Source: Atopsyche davidsoni (taxonomy: Eukaryota; Arthropoda; Insecta; Trichoptera; Hydrobiosidae). Taken from it: a stretch of 64,000 bases of DNA. Every line of letters begins with the position of its first letter. Within the stretch, counting starts at the first letter, position 1. The notes under the pieces were generated by a model, which saw only the letters and a program-made list of their open reading frames with translations, did not search any database and was not told the DNA's origin. Location: contig JAILWY010000001.1 of assembly GCA_022113835.1 (NCBI GenBank), positions 3,534,001 to 3,598,000 of the forward strand, in the 5' to 3' direction. This document shows positions 12,831 through 26,200 of this stretch, piece after piece. The translations under genes and the position numbers were made by a program.

Positions 12831-13274
12831 TATCTCCGAGTATTTGACAAGGATTCTGGATTTGCAATTGAGCCATGCTATAGATATTCATTGGAAGGTC
12901 AGGTTGGAGCTAAGATAGCTGCCACAAAGAAATGATTCAAACATGAAAAAATTGAATGCCCAGTGGGTTGTATTACAGAGCTTACTGAAAAAGAAGAAGC
13001 GCAGCTTTTGCATCCTGGAAAAAACAATTTTTCAGTTATGTACAGCTGTCGTAAAAATTGTCTCCAACTATGGCGTATATCAACCATGACTGTCATGCCA
13101 ACTGTAAATTTGTAGCTACCCGTCGAGATACTGCTTGTGTCAAAGTACTGCGGGATATACAGGTAGCTGAGGAGATAATATCCTTTATGGAGAAGATTTT
13201 TTCGGAGACTGTAATTGCTATTGTGTGAGACTTGCGAAAGATGAAGCACTGGTGCTTTATGAAAATCAAATTAT
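12831..13274 (+). pseudogene. Suv4-20: Retrocopy-like pseudogene of Suv4-20 (KMT5B/C) histone methyltransferase SET domain
   Basis: Reading with frame corrections, about 440 bp encode a contiguous part of the Suv4-20 SET domain, the enzyme class that di- and trimethylates histone H4 Lys20. Recognisable blocks in order are [67 protein letters not shown], then [15 protein letters not shown] and [18 protein letters not shown], and last a [16 protein letters not shown] stretch. It is broken by a TGA replacing an expected Trp (after ATKK), a frameshifting deletion at the LGPA position (after QLW), a shift near SFYGEDFF, and further damage before ETCERR. No intron interrupts the domain, which suggests a processed copy. 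The NHDC cofactor-binding motif is retained. No flanking gene parts were found, and similarity stops where the hAT fragment begins. Confidence 0.88.
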
Positions 13275-13304
13275 AAAATCATCTCGCAAAAAACCCCAAC
13301 AAAA

Positions 13305-14075
13305 TAAAATGAAAACTTTATTCGGAATAGCTCAGATATACTCACCTGTTGTTTGTCCTTTCATGGGTAATATTTTCAGTAAATCTTCTTTTACAGTAAA
13401 GTTACTAAATACCACTCTCACCATAACTGCTAAATGTGCTATGTCTGATATAGACTCGTCAAATTGTAGTGAAAACCAGTCACATATTAAATGAGTCACT
13501 CTTTAATTGAGTTTTTATGTCCTTTGAAATGGCATGTAGTCTTCTCGTGACGGTGTTATCTGACAACTGCGAGTTTAATATTGCTGACATAATCTCACGT
13601 TTGTTAGAAAATCTTCTTCAGTCAGAAATGCTTCTTTTAACAACTCACCATCTTAGAAAGGCTTTTTCTTCTTTGCGAGCAGGTGAGAATTTTTTAAGAA
13701 GCAATCTTGACTTTTTTACCGACGTAAAAATTACATAGCCATCTCTAAGACGCTGCTATATTTATTCAGCAACTTTTCGATCAAGTATCTGAACAATATC
13801 GTGAATGCATTACTAAACTACACCCATAAGATGCTATTCAACATGCTTATATATGATTTTCTGAAAAGAATTATTGTTTTGAAAATTATAACGATATAAT
13901 TATTTTCGCTTATATTTTTCTGTTTAATTACTAAATATAAATTTTTTTTATAACATTTTATTGTAAACTTAAATAAATTTTTTATCGTGGTCGCATAGCG
14001 GCGGGCATACGTAAAACGGTCGGTGGGCGCCACGGTGCCCGCAGGCATAGGGTTGGGGACCACCGTCTTAACACA
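13305..14075 (-). mobile_element. Decayed hAT-family DNA transposon fragment (ZBED/Charlie-like transposase)
   Basis: On the minus strand, pieces in two frames read LNSQLSDNTVTRRLHAISKD and then WFSLQFDESISDIAHLAVMV and LLKILPMKGQTTGE. This is the hAT transposase region around the first catalytic Asp (FDES), as in the ZBED5/GTF2IRD2-like branch. Stops and frameshifts interrupt it and the C-terminal half is absent. At 14040-14068 the minus strand has a GC-rich block with GGTGGTCCCCAACCC, resembling hAT terminal inverted repeats (CAGTGGTCCCCAACC type), so this is probably the 5' end. No matching 3' end was seen. The truncated side abuts the Suv4-20 pseudogene. Confidence 0.75.
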
Positions 14076-14084
14076 TGACACCAC

Positions 14085-17000
14085 CTACTAAATAAAATAA
14101 ACAAGAAAATTACTACAAGTATTGCTAATCATCTTGATCATGGTCAGTACACAATTATGGCATAAACAATGCATGAAACTTTGATTTTTATGATATCTGA
14201 TAATTGGTTAATTTATTGTTTAGTCAATTATTGTACGTATAAAGTACAACAAAGGCAATATTTTTATACTGCGGAAAGTTATAAAGAAGGTTTGCATACA
14301 TTGTCTATAGATTTGCCATATATATTGCCAAAAATACAGGCCCATGTGAGTCGGGTATAGAAAAGGCAACAGAATTTAGCTCGGTAATATATTTAAAAAA
14401 ATCTGATCCATACTTATTATTTACACATTGAATACTCAGAGCTGAGATATCTCATGTGAGTTTGAGAATATGAAATCTGAAAAGCTCTAAAATATTTAAA
14501 CAATACAATGGTTTTCAAACAAACTATAATCAAATCTATTTATTAGGTTTGAAAAATGAGAAAAATAGTAATGAGAAAAGAATGGTGAAAATCACCTATC
14601 CCATAGTAGAATTTATGATGTACAAATTCAAGTATTCGGTTGTAACTTTGTTGGTTTAATTTCTTTATAAAACCTAGTCTATACAATTTATGTTAGAAAA
14701 ATGTATAATACAAAATATTTTATTGATCTATGTAATAAGGATTATACGTACAATACTACATAATATTACGAGCCATGTTCAATAATATTGCGGGTATGTC
14801 ATAATATTATAAATATATACATACTATACATAGTAAAATGTATACTATAGAAAAGAATTCTTAAATTTTAGCAAATAAACCAAAACATAAACAATATTTA
14901 AGATAATATGAGAAATAAATATATATATTTGTACAATATTAACCTAACCTCAAATTCAGGAGATGTGTACCTATAATTCAAATTAGTATTACTACATGTA
15001 ATGTTATCATTGGTTATCATTATTATAATATATAAATATAGGAAACTCCCGTCTATCACACTGTTTCTACAAAATTGTTCATTCCAAGATAATTAATGGG
15101 ACATGTTGCACAAGATAATGCTGATTTGACTATTACTGATCAATTTCGATCAAAAATGTCTTGGAGGATGTTGCTCGTGAAGAAAAATCTATTCTTTTAA
15201 AGTAGTTAACATAATGCTAATTCAAGTCGAATTGTGTAATCAATTTAAGACAATTGAAGCACATTAGAATGAATAAAAGGGTTTCATGTTCTTGAAATAA
15301 TATTTTTTTAAGGTTAATAAGGTTGTAAGAACCGGTCACCAATCAGTAGTTGAAATGGAAAATAATGTTTGGTATGATATCAAAGAAGAAAGGAAAGTTG
15401 CATAGGATAATTTTACTATAAGAAATGAAGTTGTTGATAGATTTTCATTTTATTTTGTAACTCAAAAAAATAATTCACAATCTGGCCTTTTGGATTCCAG
15501 ATTCTCTCCATGTAGTTTGGACATAAAAAATTACACATGGTTGCTTGGCAAATATTTTCAACAACATATACAATAAATAATATTTATAATGTATTATTAC
15601 TATATGAGGTACTTTCCTATTTACTGCATTTCTAGAATTCAAATGGAAATTTAGTCTTGAGCCAGGTATAGACAGAATGAAGTTGTCGTTTCTTATTGCC
15701 TGGCGTCAGTATAGAAGTGGCATATATATATTTATGTATATAAGTTGAAATTCATATGGAATTTTTATAGTCTTCACCGTTAGCTGGCGACATGAGAAAC
15801 AAACTTGATTACAAATAAACCCAAAGGTATATCGTTAAGTTAGTGAAAAACTTCATATGTATTGTAGGAAGTTCTAATCACTTTACAAATACCAGTTACA
15901 CAATTGGTATAAATTTCAATTATAAAATTAATTCATGTGATTTACGTTAGTGAATGAATTATTAAAATACAAAAATGATACTTTTAGGACATTAATGAAT
16001 TTTTTACAATTTCTATTACTAATTTAATATATCTTTTAAAACATGAACATTTTAAAGAATAAAATATATACATCAATACTTCCACATGTTTCTAAATACC
16101 ATTTCTTTTTCCATTAAATATTACAATGGAATTTTACTTTCTGTCTAAAAATATTCTATAGACAGAAATATTTTTATTTTATATAACCACAAAAGATTAT
16201 CTGTAGATCTAGACTACGAGATGACGGAGTGCAGATCAAATATTGAAATATGTGATTTTTACATTGTATTTCCAGGACATAGTTTTGTCAATTGTAGAGA
16301 ATACATGTACACAGGAAAGTGCCTGTTTGTGCAATACATATATTAAACAAAAACGTTTGCATATATATTTATTAACAGGAAAATATTATATTTAAAAAGC
16401 ATCTTATTTCACAAGCAAAACATACAATAAAATTCTTGTAAAAAAAAAAAGATAATATTCGAATTGTAAATGAAACCTTACAGATATATATATATATATT
16501 TGGAAGATGTTAGTGGATTATTTGAGATGATTAATATATGTAATATAAAATTAAATAAGTACAAGTAGTAAGCTTTAATTTAATATTTTGCACAGCGGGA
16601 TCGGTTCAGTGTGGATGCACAGAAATTATTTTTTATAGCATAGGAGATACTTTTATAACAGTTTTACATTTAGTCTAGTAAAATCGGTAAACAAGTGTGT
16701 AAATTATATTGGCGGAGTACTGGTAGACTATGTGAATTAGATTATTCTGCATTTCAATCGGGGATATGTACAAATATTTTCACTACGAGGATTTCTCTTC
16801 TATTTACATTGGCATCATTTGTTTGAGCAATCATTACCCAAATAGCATATTATTTCACTAACTCGACATCAGCAATGAAAGGAATTTCATTCAATTTACA
16901 AAATTTATTATTTACTCGAAAACAAAAAATTATTAAATATAATTTCTAACTGTGTGGAAAACTATAAGCCACGGATTTGATTGTATAACAGAAGTACTGG

Positions 17001-20000
17001 AAATTTCCCACGGTTTAAACAGACTTAAATTTTGATTTATTTTGACCTTAAAATCGAATTGTGGGGTGTTTAGTGGACATTTCTAAAAAAAGCACCTGCT
17101 TTAAACTTTAATTATCAAAAAGAATCAGCAACATTTGCAGCAAGTGGGACTTGTAATGTTCGTCATGAGGCAACGAACACCACTAAAACCGACACTAAAC
17201 TAAACCAAACTACAACTTGGTTGAAAGTTGGCAAAAAAATTGTAGATTTTGTCAAAACCACATACTTATTTTTTACTATACAAATGTGAGAAATTACAAG
17301 TACCTCATCTATCAATCATTAACGTAATATTTTCAGCATTTTTAGAACAAAAAAAAAAACCTTTTAATAATGAATATAGTAATTTGTATTCAAATGCCAT
17401 TTTGTAGAATCTTTTTAGTACTTGTGTTAATATCATAAGTACAGACTAAATTTAATCCGTTGAAATGAATATAAAAATAAATTAAATTTATATATCTTCA
17501 TAAAATTATTAAGTATTACATGTGGTTTGTCAAAATCCAATAGGCTTGAAATGAAAAATCAAACGTAGAAATTATCACATCCATTGAAAGCATACTTGCA
17601 GTTTTAAAGTTCTATTATAAAATGTTATCATTTTAGATAAAAAAAATAGTAAAATTTATTTACAAATATAGGGAGACTATCACCACAATATAATTACATA
17701 CAGGTGCACCTATGATACACACAAGGTTGTGATTCCCACGAGTTGTGCTTAGCTAATTACATATAACTTATATTACAATGAGGTAATAACACACTAAGGA
17801 AAATCAACACCAATGTTCTCATTACACGTTACTTATTCGCATACATTACATATGACTAGCGGTGGAAAATTTTAAGGTAAAACAAATATTCATAGGTCAC
17901 GTCAAATCTAAGTAAATATTTAAGGGGGTTTTATTATTTCGACTTAATTAATACACTTTCTGTACGCTGCACAAAGGTGGTGCTTTTTTACATTATCGAC
18001 CGAGTTATCTTGACTTCTTTGTTACACAGTGTTGAAATGATAAAGGTATGCAATATTCTGAGACTGGTTAAGGCTACCTTCTATGGGAAACTGAATCACT
18101 ATTATTAAGTATAGTACAGAATCTTAAGTAGAAACAAGCCTGATTCAAGCCCCAGGTATGCTGTGTGTCATCACCATGCATCATTAGGTGGGATTTAAAA
18201 AAAAATCAAAACGATTTTGAAATGATATGTACTCAAGTTCTAGAAAATATAAAATTTATTAAAGGCTTCCAAAATAAGGTGATGTACTCAGAAGTCTAAT
18301 GTTGCAATGTCAACAAATGTAATCTTTTACAAAATTGACCTCGGTGAATAATTAAAAATATAAAACAAACTTTGGTTTTCACAGATTTTTTTTCCGTTAC
18401 CTGTTTATTTTCAATATTTATTTTGGTTGATTAAGAGTTCATTGTAAAACAGTACTGTGCACCGATCAACGCATGTGTAACAAACAAGTTGAAATAGAAC
18501 AGTAGATATATAAAACAAGCGTAGATTCATTTCTTACGAGCAAAAAATGTGGGTATTTTAAAGCTTTGTCAATTCTAATAGAATTTCAGTTAGTACCACG
18601 ATTTTTAGTTAGTGTAACGAGTCCTGCAGAAAGTTTTTAATAAGATGGAGAAAACCATGTATTTAAAAAATACCCTTTGATAATATGTTGACCGAGACTC
18701 GGGAGTCGAGAATGAGGCACAAAATTGCAGGAAGAATTAAGTATATGGCTAGAAATAACAAAAATTGAATCCAATATATATATACTAATGAATCTCAAAA
18801 TCATTGCAAAGCCTGAGTATCTGTTCAACATAAATGTTCAGTGAAAATGAACTATTCAATTAGTAGATAATCAAGAAGATTGTGTCCAAATCAGTTCCAA
18901 CTCTTTTATACAAATAGAAAAAGTTAAACTAGACTTTTTATATTAAATATTTTTAATAAATATTAAAAAATAGTACGTATGATATTTTTTGCGATGAACT
19001 AATGTACTATACGAGGCATTCTAAACAGTTCATCATAAATCATAATTATTAATCTTCTCCCAAATAATATTTGGTGCAAATCATACAGAACTAGGGTTAA
19101 AAGTGAATATAATTTAAATTATAAATCCAAAGACTGTCCTCGACAACTATGCGATGTTGTCTCAATAAAGGTAGTTTTTATGTTTAAAATGTTGGGCAGC
19201 CTTGATATAGAGGTTAGGACCATGACGAAACAAGGATAAGTTAACACTTCAGTCAATCTTCAAAAATCACTGCCATAATTGACGCTTATGACTTGCATTG
19301 ATTGTGAGACTATTAAGATCCATAATGATGTAAGTATCTTTAGCAAGTAAAGCCTTCCCCTTTTACAAATGACAAAGGTTTATAATTGATATCATTAGAA
19401 CACTGCCTGCCCAGTTAACTACTTTGTTAAGTTTCATGCAATGGGAGCCCGACAGGTTCAACTCTCTTAACCTTTACCAATTCAATATTATTTAATTTGA
19501 ACCCTTTCTAAACAAAAATAGTGTAAAATTGGCATTTTATTTGCTTAAATCATATAAAACATGCTGAGTTAAACTTATATATTAAATATAAATGTCATGA
19601 TTGGATGTCAAATATTCGCACTGAAATTGTGACATCATTTGTATGTACTAGTTTTGATTTTTGTATATTGGGTTATTTGCCGTAATTTACTTAGCACATT
19701 GCTCACTGAAGTTTTGTGCTGAAATAATCTTAGAAATAACTCAAAATACAACAGTTGAATATCCATATACATATATTTATAAACATATATTTATATATAT
19801 ATATATTTACTGAAGTCCAACAATCTCGGCAAGAAAAAAAATTAAATATGTTCATAGACTTTTCACAGGCGATGACATTCGTACATCGATTGGATCTTTG
19901 GGTTGTGTTTATATTTCCTAAGTTTTTGCTACAAATGTCAAAGCTGTAACATTAAGAGAAAAAAAACTGACAACCCAAGACTCAATCGAGTACAGTTAAA

Positions 20001-20236
20001 TTAAGTTACATCAAAGAACAATAAAAATACAAATGAGCATTTGATTAAAATAAAGCCAATCAACTGAGGGTGCTGGTGTTCTCGATTTAAGCATTAAAGC
20101 GGCATTTTTACACAAAACCCTAAGTCAATCAGGTCGGCAAGCCTGGCAATAAGCTGTTATGTATACTCCGGGCACAGGCTTAGCAGTATAAATAGTATTT
20201 GTTTAAATTTTAAGTGTTAACTACAAATAATGAACA
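14085..20236. other. Long gene-poor stretch downstream of the CEPT1-like gene
   Basis: No open frame here shows recognisable similarity. It may include the 3' UTR of the CEPT1-like gene: a minus-strand AATAAA lies near 19541-19551, about 690 nt after the stop, but no closer canonical signal was noted. A short ACCGGTCACCAAT match to a dispersed repeat family is at about 15332. Otherwise I see only AT-rich intergenic DNA. Confidence 0.45.
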
Positions 20237-23200
20237 TTAATATTGATGTTGACTTTGTTTCCTAGCTCTTGTTCGGCTACGAACGTTCGTACCGTTTTTC
20301 TCTATGGAGGCCGACAGCACCGTCTGGCTGGTATTGTTCTTGAGAGTGGGCGGCGGGTAGGGTATGTGGAATAATCTAATTTTTAAATAGTCGCAAATTT
20401 CTACGCAGATCTGGCTGCAATACCGCATCAGGTCCGCCGTCACCCAAAGCTGTAATATCCAAATTAATAATTATTATTTGTAGGCTTACTTTGGAGATCT
20501 AGTGGAAGAAACTCACTAGTAATATTCATATACAAAGTAATACAGAGTTAATGAGAAGTCACACCGACCACATTTTGCCTTGCTATTTATTTGTCTCAAA
20601 TGTAATCAAAGTAATATTGGAGTGTTGTTTTGAAGTTATGCAATTTTTTCTTGTACAAATAAAAAAATGTGGTGCAGGACTCTCCACTGTACACTTTAGT
20701 CATATGTATACTCTGTATCTCCATAGCATATCCATATTACTCAGTATATAAATATCATAAAATCTAAGCTAATACGGAACTAGTGAAAATATTATTGATA
20801 CACACGAAACAACAAATTGATAAAATATTAAATGCTATAATATTAGGGGCGTTTGTTGAAGTCGCAATACTCACTAAGCACATCCAAAGAACGTAATACT
20901 CTGGAATAGCATTATTGAAATACTGGTTCAAGAAGAGCATGGCTGGGCCAAGCAATGAGCAGTCAAAGTACTCCATTTCACTCTTCGTCATATGTGAAAC
21001 CTGGAATTGAAAGATCAGATAATATAAGTTCCGTCTCAGACTAAATTATAGAGAGCATCATTGTTATACACTTTAGGAGACTTTGACAAGAAGTCAAAGT
21101 CAGCAAAATTAGTGATGAATACGGTGCAACAATAATACCTGTAAGTAAATATATTAGGATTTTTTTACAATTACTTACCGACTAGGAAGAATCATCACAA
21201 CTGATGATGACTTTGTCTAAGCTCCTGTCTAGCTTGTGTTCATTAAAATTTAGCATGAATTGATTCAAATTCATTTATTTGTGAACTTACTAAGTCAACG
21301 TGTGTTTATAATAATATAATATTATGGAAATCAAACTATGTACATTTTAACTATAATAAATTTGAGGTACTTACTACTAATCTGTTGGTGACTTTTGCCG
21401 CCACCATCCCGAAGGCGATAATGTAGAGACAGGGGTGATTTTCATACACCTGACTCTCACTTTTTTGATAAATGATAAAGGCCGGGATTATAACCATGGA
21501 GAATGGAATAATCGGCGACAATACACTAGTACCCTGAAAGATGTAATCGGACGTTAATAAATGACAAGAGTTCCAAGAGTTGTGATTAAGTTGTGCAAAA
21601 AAGCTAAAAGGTAATATGAAACAAGTGAATAACTCTGATTAAAAAATACAGTGATGTTATTGACAATTCAAAAATCAACTCGGTGCAAATTTTTATTTCA
21701 ATATTTCACTGGGGTAATTAATATAAAATGTTCAAATGCTGAAATATTGGGATTGAATTGCAAAACTCTGTAATTTATCTTTAGTTGGAAATGATAGCTT
21801 TGAATATGTTGTTACTGATGATCTTAGGATAGTAATTAAATAAATGTATGGATATAAAATAAAATAAATGAACTAGATAAACCAATCTTGAAATATCTAC
21901 ACTTCTACAAAGCAATAATAAAAGTCAACGGTATTACACACGTAGAGAGAAATGGCTATTACATTACAGAGAACAACTCGTTAAAGTAACGTTGTCCTTT
22001 ACTTTATAAACAAATCAAAAGCAAAAGCTGTACTTTAATTTTTAAGCAATCGGATGTAGTCAGTTCTGGCTATTCAATAGCATCGAAAGTTTCAGTTTGT
22101 ACTTTGAATCAGGGCAGTTTTCAAGAAACGTTTCTAGAGAAAAATTATAGTAAACGATGAACGTGTGAAAACCAATCCAACAGCTTAAAATAAAATGGCA
22201 AAGGACTAATAATAATACACATTGATCTTACAGCCACAGTTGAACCATTCTTGCCAACACCACCGGTTAAGATGACAACTGCATAACTAGCACCCAAATA
22301 TATGGACACAAACACACTGAAGTAATACGGGACGATGTAAACTTTCAAGTTCAGATACGGAATCTGCTCGACCAAACAAATTAAAGTCATTTCAGATGAG
22401 GGATTCATGATTGATTATTGTTTTATTTTTCAGAGTTGTGGCCATTTATTCAAGTATGGAGTTGGTTTTTTTTTTTAATTCCCCATCGGTGGATTAATTA
22501 GGATTTGTTTCCGAGCATGCATTCGATGAGGATATTTGGATATTCAGCGTTCCACCGCCATGATGGTTGGTGTAACATGGACAACAGCAGCAGGCATGGC
22601 AGCAGCAGCGCCCAAAACAACAAGAAAGTATCATGCAATGTTACATTTATCATTAATTGTATGATAATATGGTTTCCGAAAAGAATTCATAATAATGTTT
22701 ATACAATAAATATATATATAGATAAAAGTAGAACTGACAATCCACTGAGGCACCTGTCACATGAAAAGATGATAAAATTGAGTCATATTTTCTACAAAAC
22801 ATTCTTAACACTAAATTTAACACTTATCACCTGGTGTGTCGACCATACATATTGGTTAATTGAACCCACCGCGGTCTACAAGATGTGTGCATCTTAATAC
22901 ACAAATACAGTTTTAAAACTTGGATTTTCTATAACTTTAATAAGTATACATTCATAATAGATCTGTGTAATAAAAAGTGAGTTCAATAAATTTTTTCTGG
23001 ATTCTATTTTATTTTGCTCCATCAAATATATATTAAAAAAAAAAAAAAAAAAAAAACAATTTCACCCAACAGGTAGACATTTAATACTAGCCAGTTTGTT
23101 GTAATATTGAAAAAAAAATTCATAGCAAAAGTTGGTAAAAAATAATAAAATAAAAATTTGTGGTCTATTAGCGATACACTATCTCTTCTTTCCAGATTAT

Positions 23201-26200
23201 GCGGTGGCATCATTTTCAGAGGCAAGTATTGTTAACTTTTTAACTGCAAACAGTGAATTCCCTAATTATACACCATCTGCAAAAATATTACTGTTTTCAA
23301 AATTATCTTTTGCATCCCTAAAACTTGCCTATAGACGAGACCCTCCGCAAATCTAGTTGAATACTTATGAAAATTCATCTGAAAAAGTAAACGCTGCATC
23401 AAATCGATGTGATACAAACATACATGGAGTTTGCAGTCATCACACTAGTGTTCGCTCACGTTTATCGATTTAAAATTTTACAAAACTTTTATCATCCGAT
23501 AAATGAAATTTTTAAAAAATTATGTGCCATTTTATTTTTTCCCAAGCTTGGGATATTTGAAGACTTAAAATTAAAGAAAGAAAACATACTATTTCAAAGG
23601 CTTTTGATTGCTCTTTAAGGAAGAGAAGTAGATATGTGAAGAATTCTTTTCGTAAATGTTGCAAACATACGGCATATACCAATTGAATTTATACAATGCA
23701 TGATGTGATAAGATGGATTAGAGATGGTGGGTTAGTCAAGGTAGATGTGATTAAAAATGATTAATCTCTGTTGATATTAGTCACAGTCAAGTCTTCACCC
23801 ATATATTAGTAAAAAAAAAAAAAAAAACACAAACAAAAAATACACAATTCATCTTTGTTTTTAGCTGTTTTGTAGAAAACAAATAATTTTAAAATATGTA
23901 AAAAGAAAAAAAACACCCAAAAATATAAAAAATTTAAAACTAACAACTTGTTGTGACAATGATTTCATTTGATGACCATAACGAAAAAAGGAAACATCTG
24001 CAAGGCTTCAGATTTCAGGCAACTTTTTTGAAGTTTGAATAATTCAAAACTTTTTATGTAGAGAGAGCACTCGATGCATAAATCAGAAAGTTCATTATGG
24101 TGAAAATAATATAATGTTATTTTACATTTCAAAAACCCCAAGAGTTGACCCAGATAAAACACTTAGTCAACTATTTGTCAAAATTGACCTTGGTGCAATA
24201 CAATTTAAGACTGTTAGCCATAGTCAACAAATTATAAGCAACTAACAGGTTGTTTGTTTTAAAACTATTTTGGGCAACAATCGATATAGTCAAAATAGTT
24301 GGCCACTCTTCAATTCTGTCAAATGTGGGACAAAACAAAACTCTATTGATTTATCAAAACAAAGTACCATGTGTAACAAGTGTACAAAAGGAGGCCAACT
24401 CGTCCCTTAAAAGGTATATTTAAACTTAAGTATTAAACTAATTGTCAATAAGCCACATAAAATACAAATTATTACAATTTCAAACTAGTCACCTGAATAT
24501 CCAAAATGATACAGATTATTCTCTTTTAAACGTAAAGGTGGTCATTAGCTTTATATATACTTCAATGATTTTTAAAAAATTACGACAAAAATATTGACAA
24601 ATCTAACAAAGTTTTTTTTGTATAAAAAAAAATGGCCATTTGCAAATATTATATATCCTCAGTTAAAGCAGTTGCATCGCGATTCATAAACAATCTTAAA
24701 AATATATACAAAGAAAAAATCCATTGTAATAGTTTTCACGGAAAAGATTTCAAGATAGAGGAAAAACGAGAAAGGAAAACCTATGTCAATCTAAACATAG
24801 CTGCTTGTGCATACACCACCCGAATTCATGATTCCTTTTATAACCAGATAAAAACACCCTAATTTTCTACATTGGTAGTACCTTGAACGCTCAAATTAAA
24901 AAATTAAGCACGCCAAGACATTGTAGAAGAAGAAGATACAGAAAAGTCACCACAAAATACATAGAAATTAGAAATGGTGGATTGTGATTACTCAGGTGTG
25001 GTGGAGGCATGCAAAGTTCTGAACACCGACTAAAAATACGATTTGCTTCTGTTTTAAGATATTGAATTCAGTACAGGGTCATATCTCCGGCAGAAGTAAA
25101 TTATATTTTAAGATAGTTTTTATTAAACTGTATGCCTCCGGCACTTGCCGCTTATAATTAACACATATGTAAAATGTTGAGCACAAATGTAAACAAGTAT
25201 ATATGAAACCATCGTGTATCAGAACCGCCTACATATAAGGCCAGAGGGATCAAAAATAATATGCTACGACACAATTAAATACTTTTCAAAAATTGAAAGG
25301 CACCTTTGGTTTATTAAATTGCTACTTTGAAATTGTTAATATTTTTTTTTAGAGACTAATAGTGATGAGGCGTCACGTTATGACAAGGTCAAGCATGATC
25401 CACAATATTGGACGGCAATAAAATCAAGATAAAACTTGAATAAATTACTAAACATATTTTTAAAGTATACTTGCATACAGTAGCGTTAATATATTCCCTC
25501 TAGCCTTGGTGATAGCCCCGTTATCAAGAAAGAAGAAAAAGATATTTACTTTTTACATAAATTTATTTGGTTATGCGTAACGGGCTACTTATTCGTATAG
25601 AAAAAAGTAACTAATAGTTTAATTATAAAAAAATATTTTTTACAAATTCAATGAAAAAAATTGTATGAAGATGAAACGAAAGTATTATGATGTATTCAAA
25701 AGGGAATAATTGAATAATACGTATTTCATTATTCATATATATTAGTCGATTGTTTGAAAATAATATTAAATAATACTTTCTCGATTTCCATTACTGAGTA
25801 TGAAATAGAGATCTATTTTGTCAAGTATGAGAGTTATAAATAAAAACTATGAGTACTTTAAAAAGCAGTTATCAATGGTCGAAAAAGTGACAGATAATTT
25901 TTTTTTTTATTTGAATTTCTAATACATTTTTTGAATTTGTGAAATTTTATTGACGTTTCGCTATGGTGATTTGTTTCTAAGGACCACAGTGCTGAAATAC
26001 CTCAATAAAACCTCAGATTACGATCAGGTGTGAAAATCTTTTATAAATAAATCACTTTTCATAACCATAAGCTAAATAGGTAAGTATATTAATTTTCAAT
26101 CTATATTAAAATTGTTATGTATTTCATCAACATTGTCCTGATATGTTTTCAGTTTATAAAGATGCCATTCCAAAAATAATTCCACTCTCTCATACACCTC

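Noticed and set aside
13225..13494. Plus-strand 89-codon frame across the pseudogene/hAT border
   Set aside because: It is a shadow frame: its first part is the shifted Suv4-20 copy and the rest is antisense to the hAT transposase.
22498..22653. Minus-strand 51-codon frame with a leucine-rich, signal-peptide-like start ([15 protein letters not shown])
   Set aside because: It lies wholly within the AG-free zone upstream of exon 4a. The Leu-rich stretch is explained by the pyrimidine- and CTG-rich intron sequence, and there is no promoter or splice context for a separate gene.
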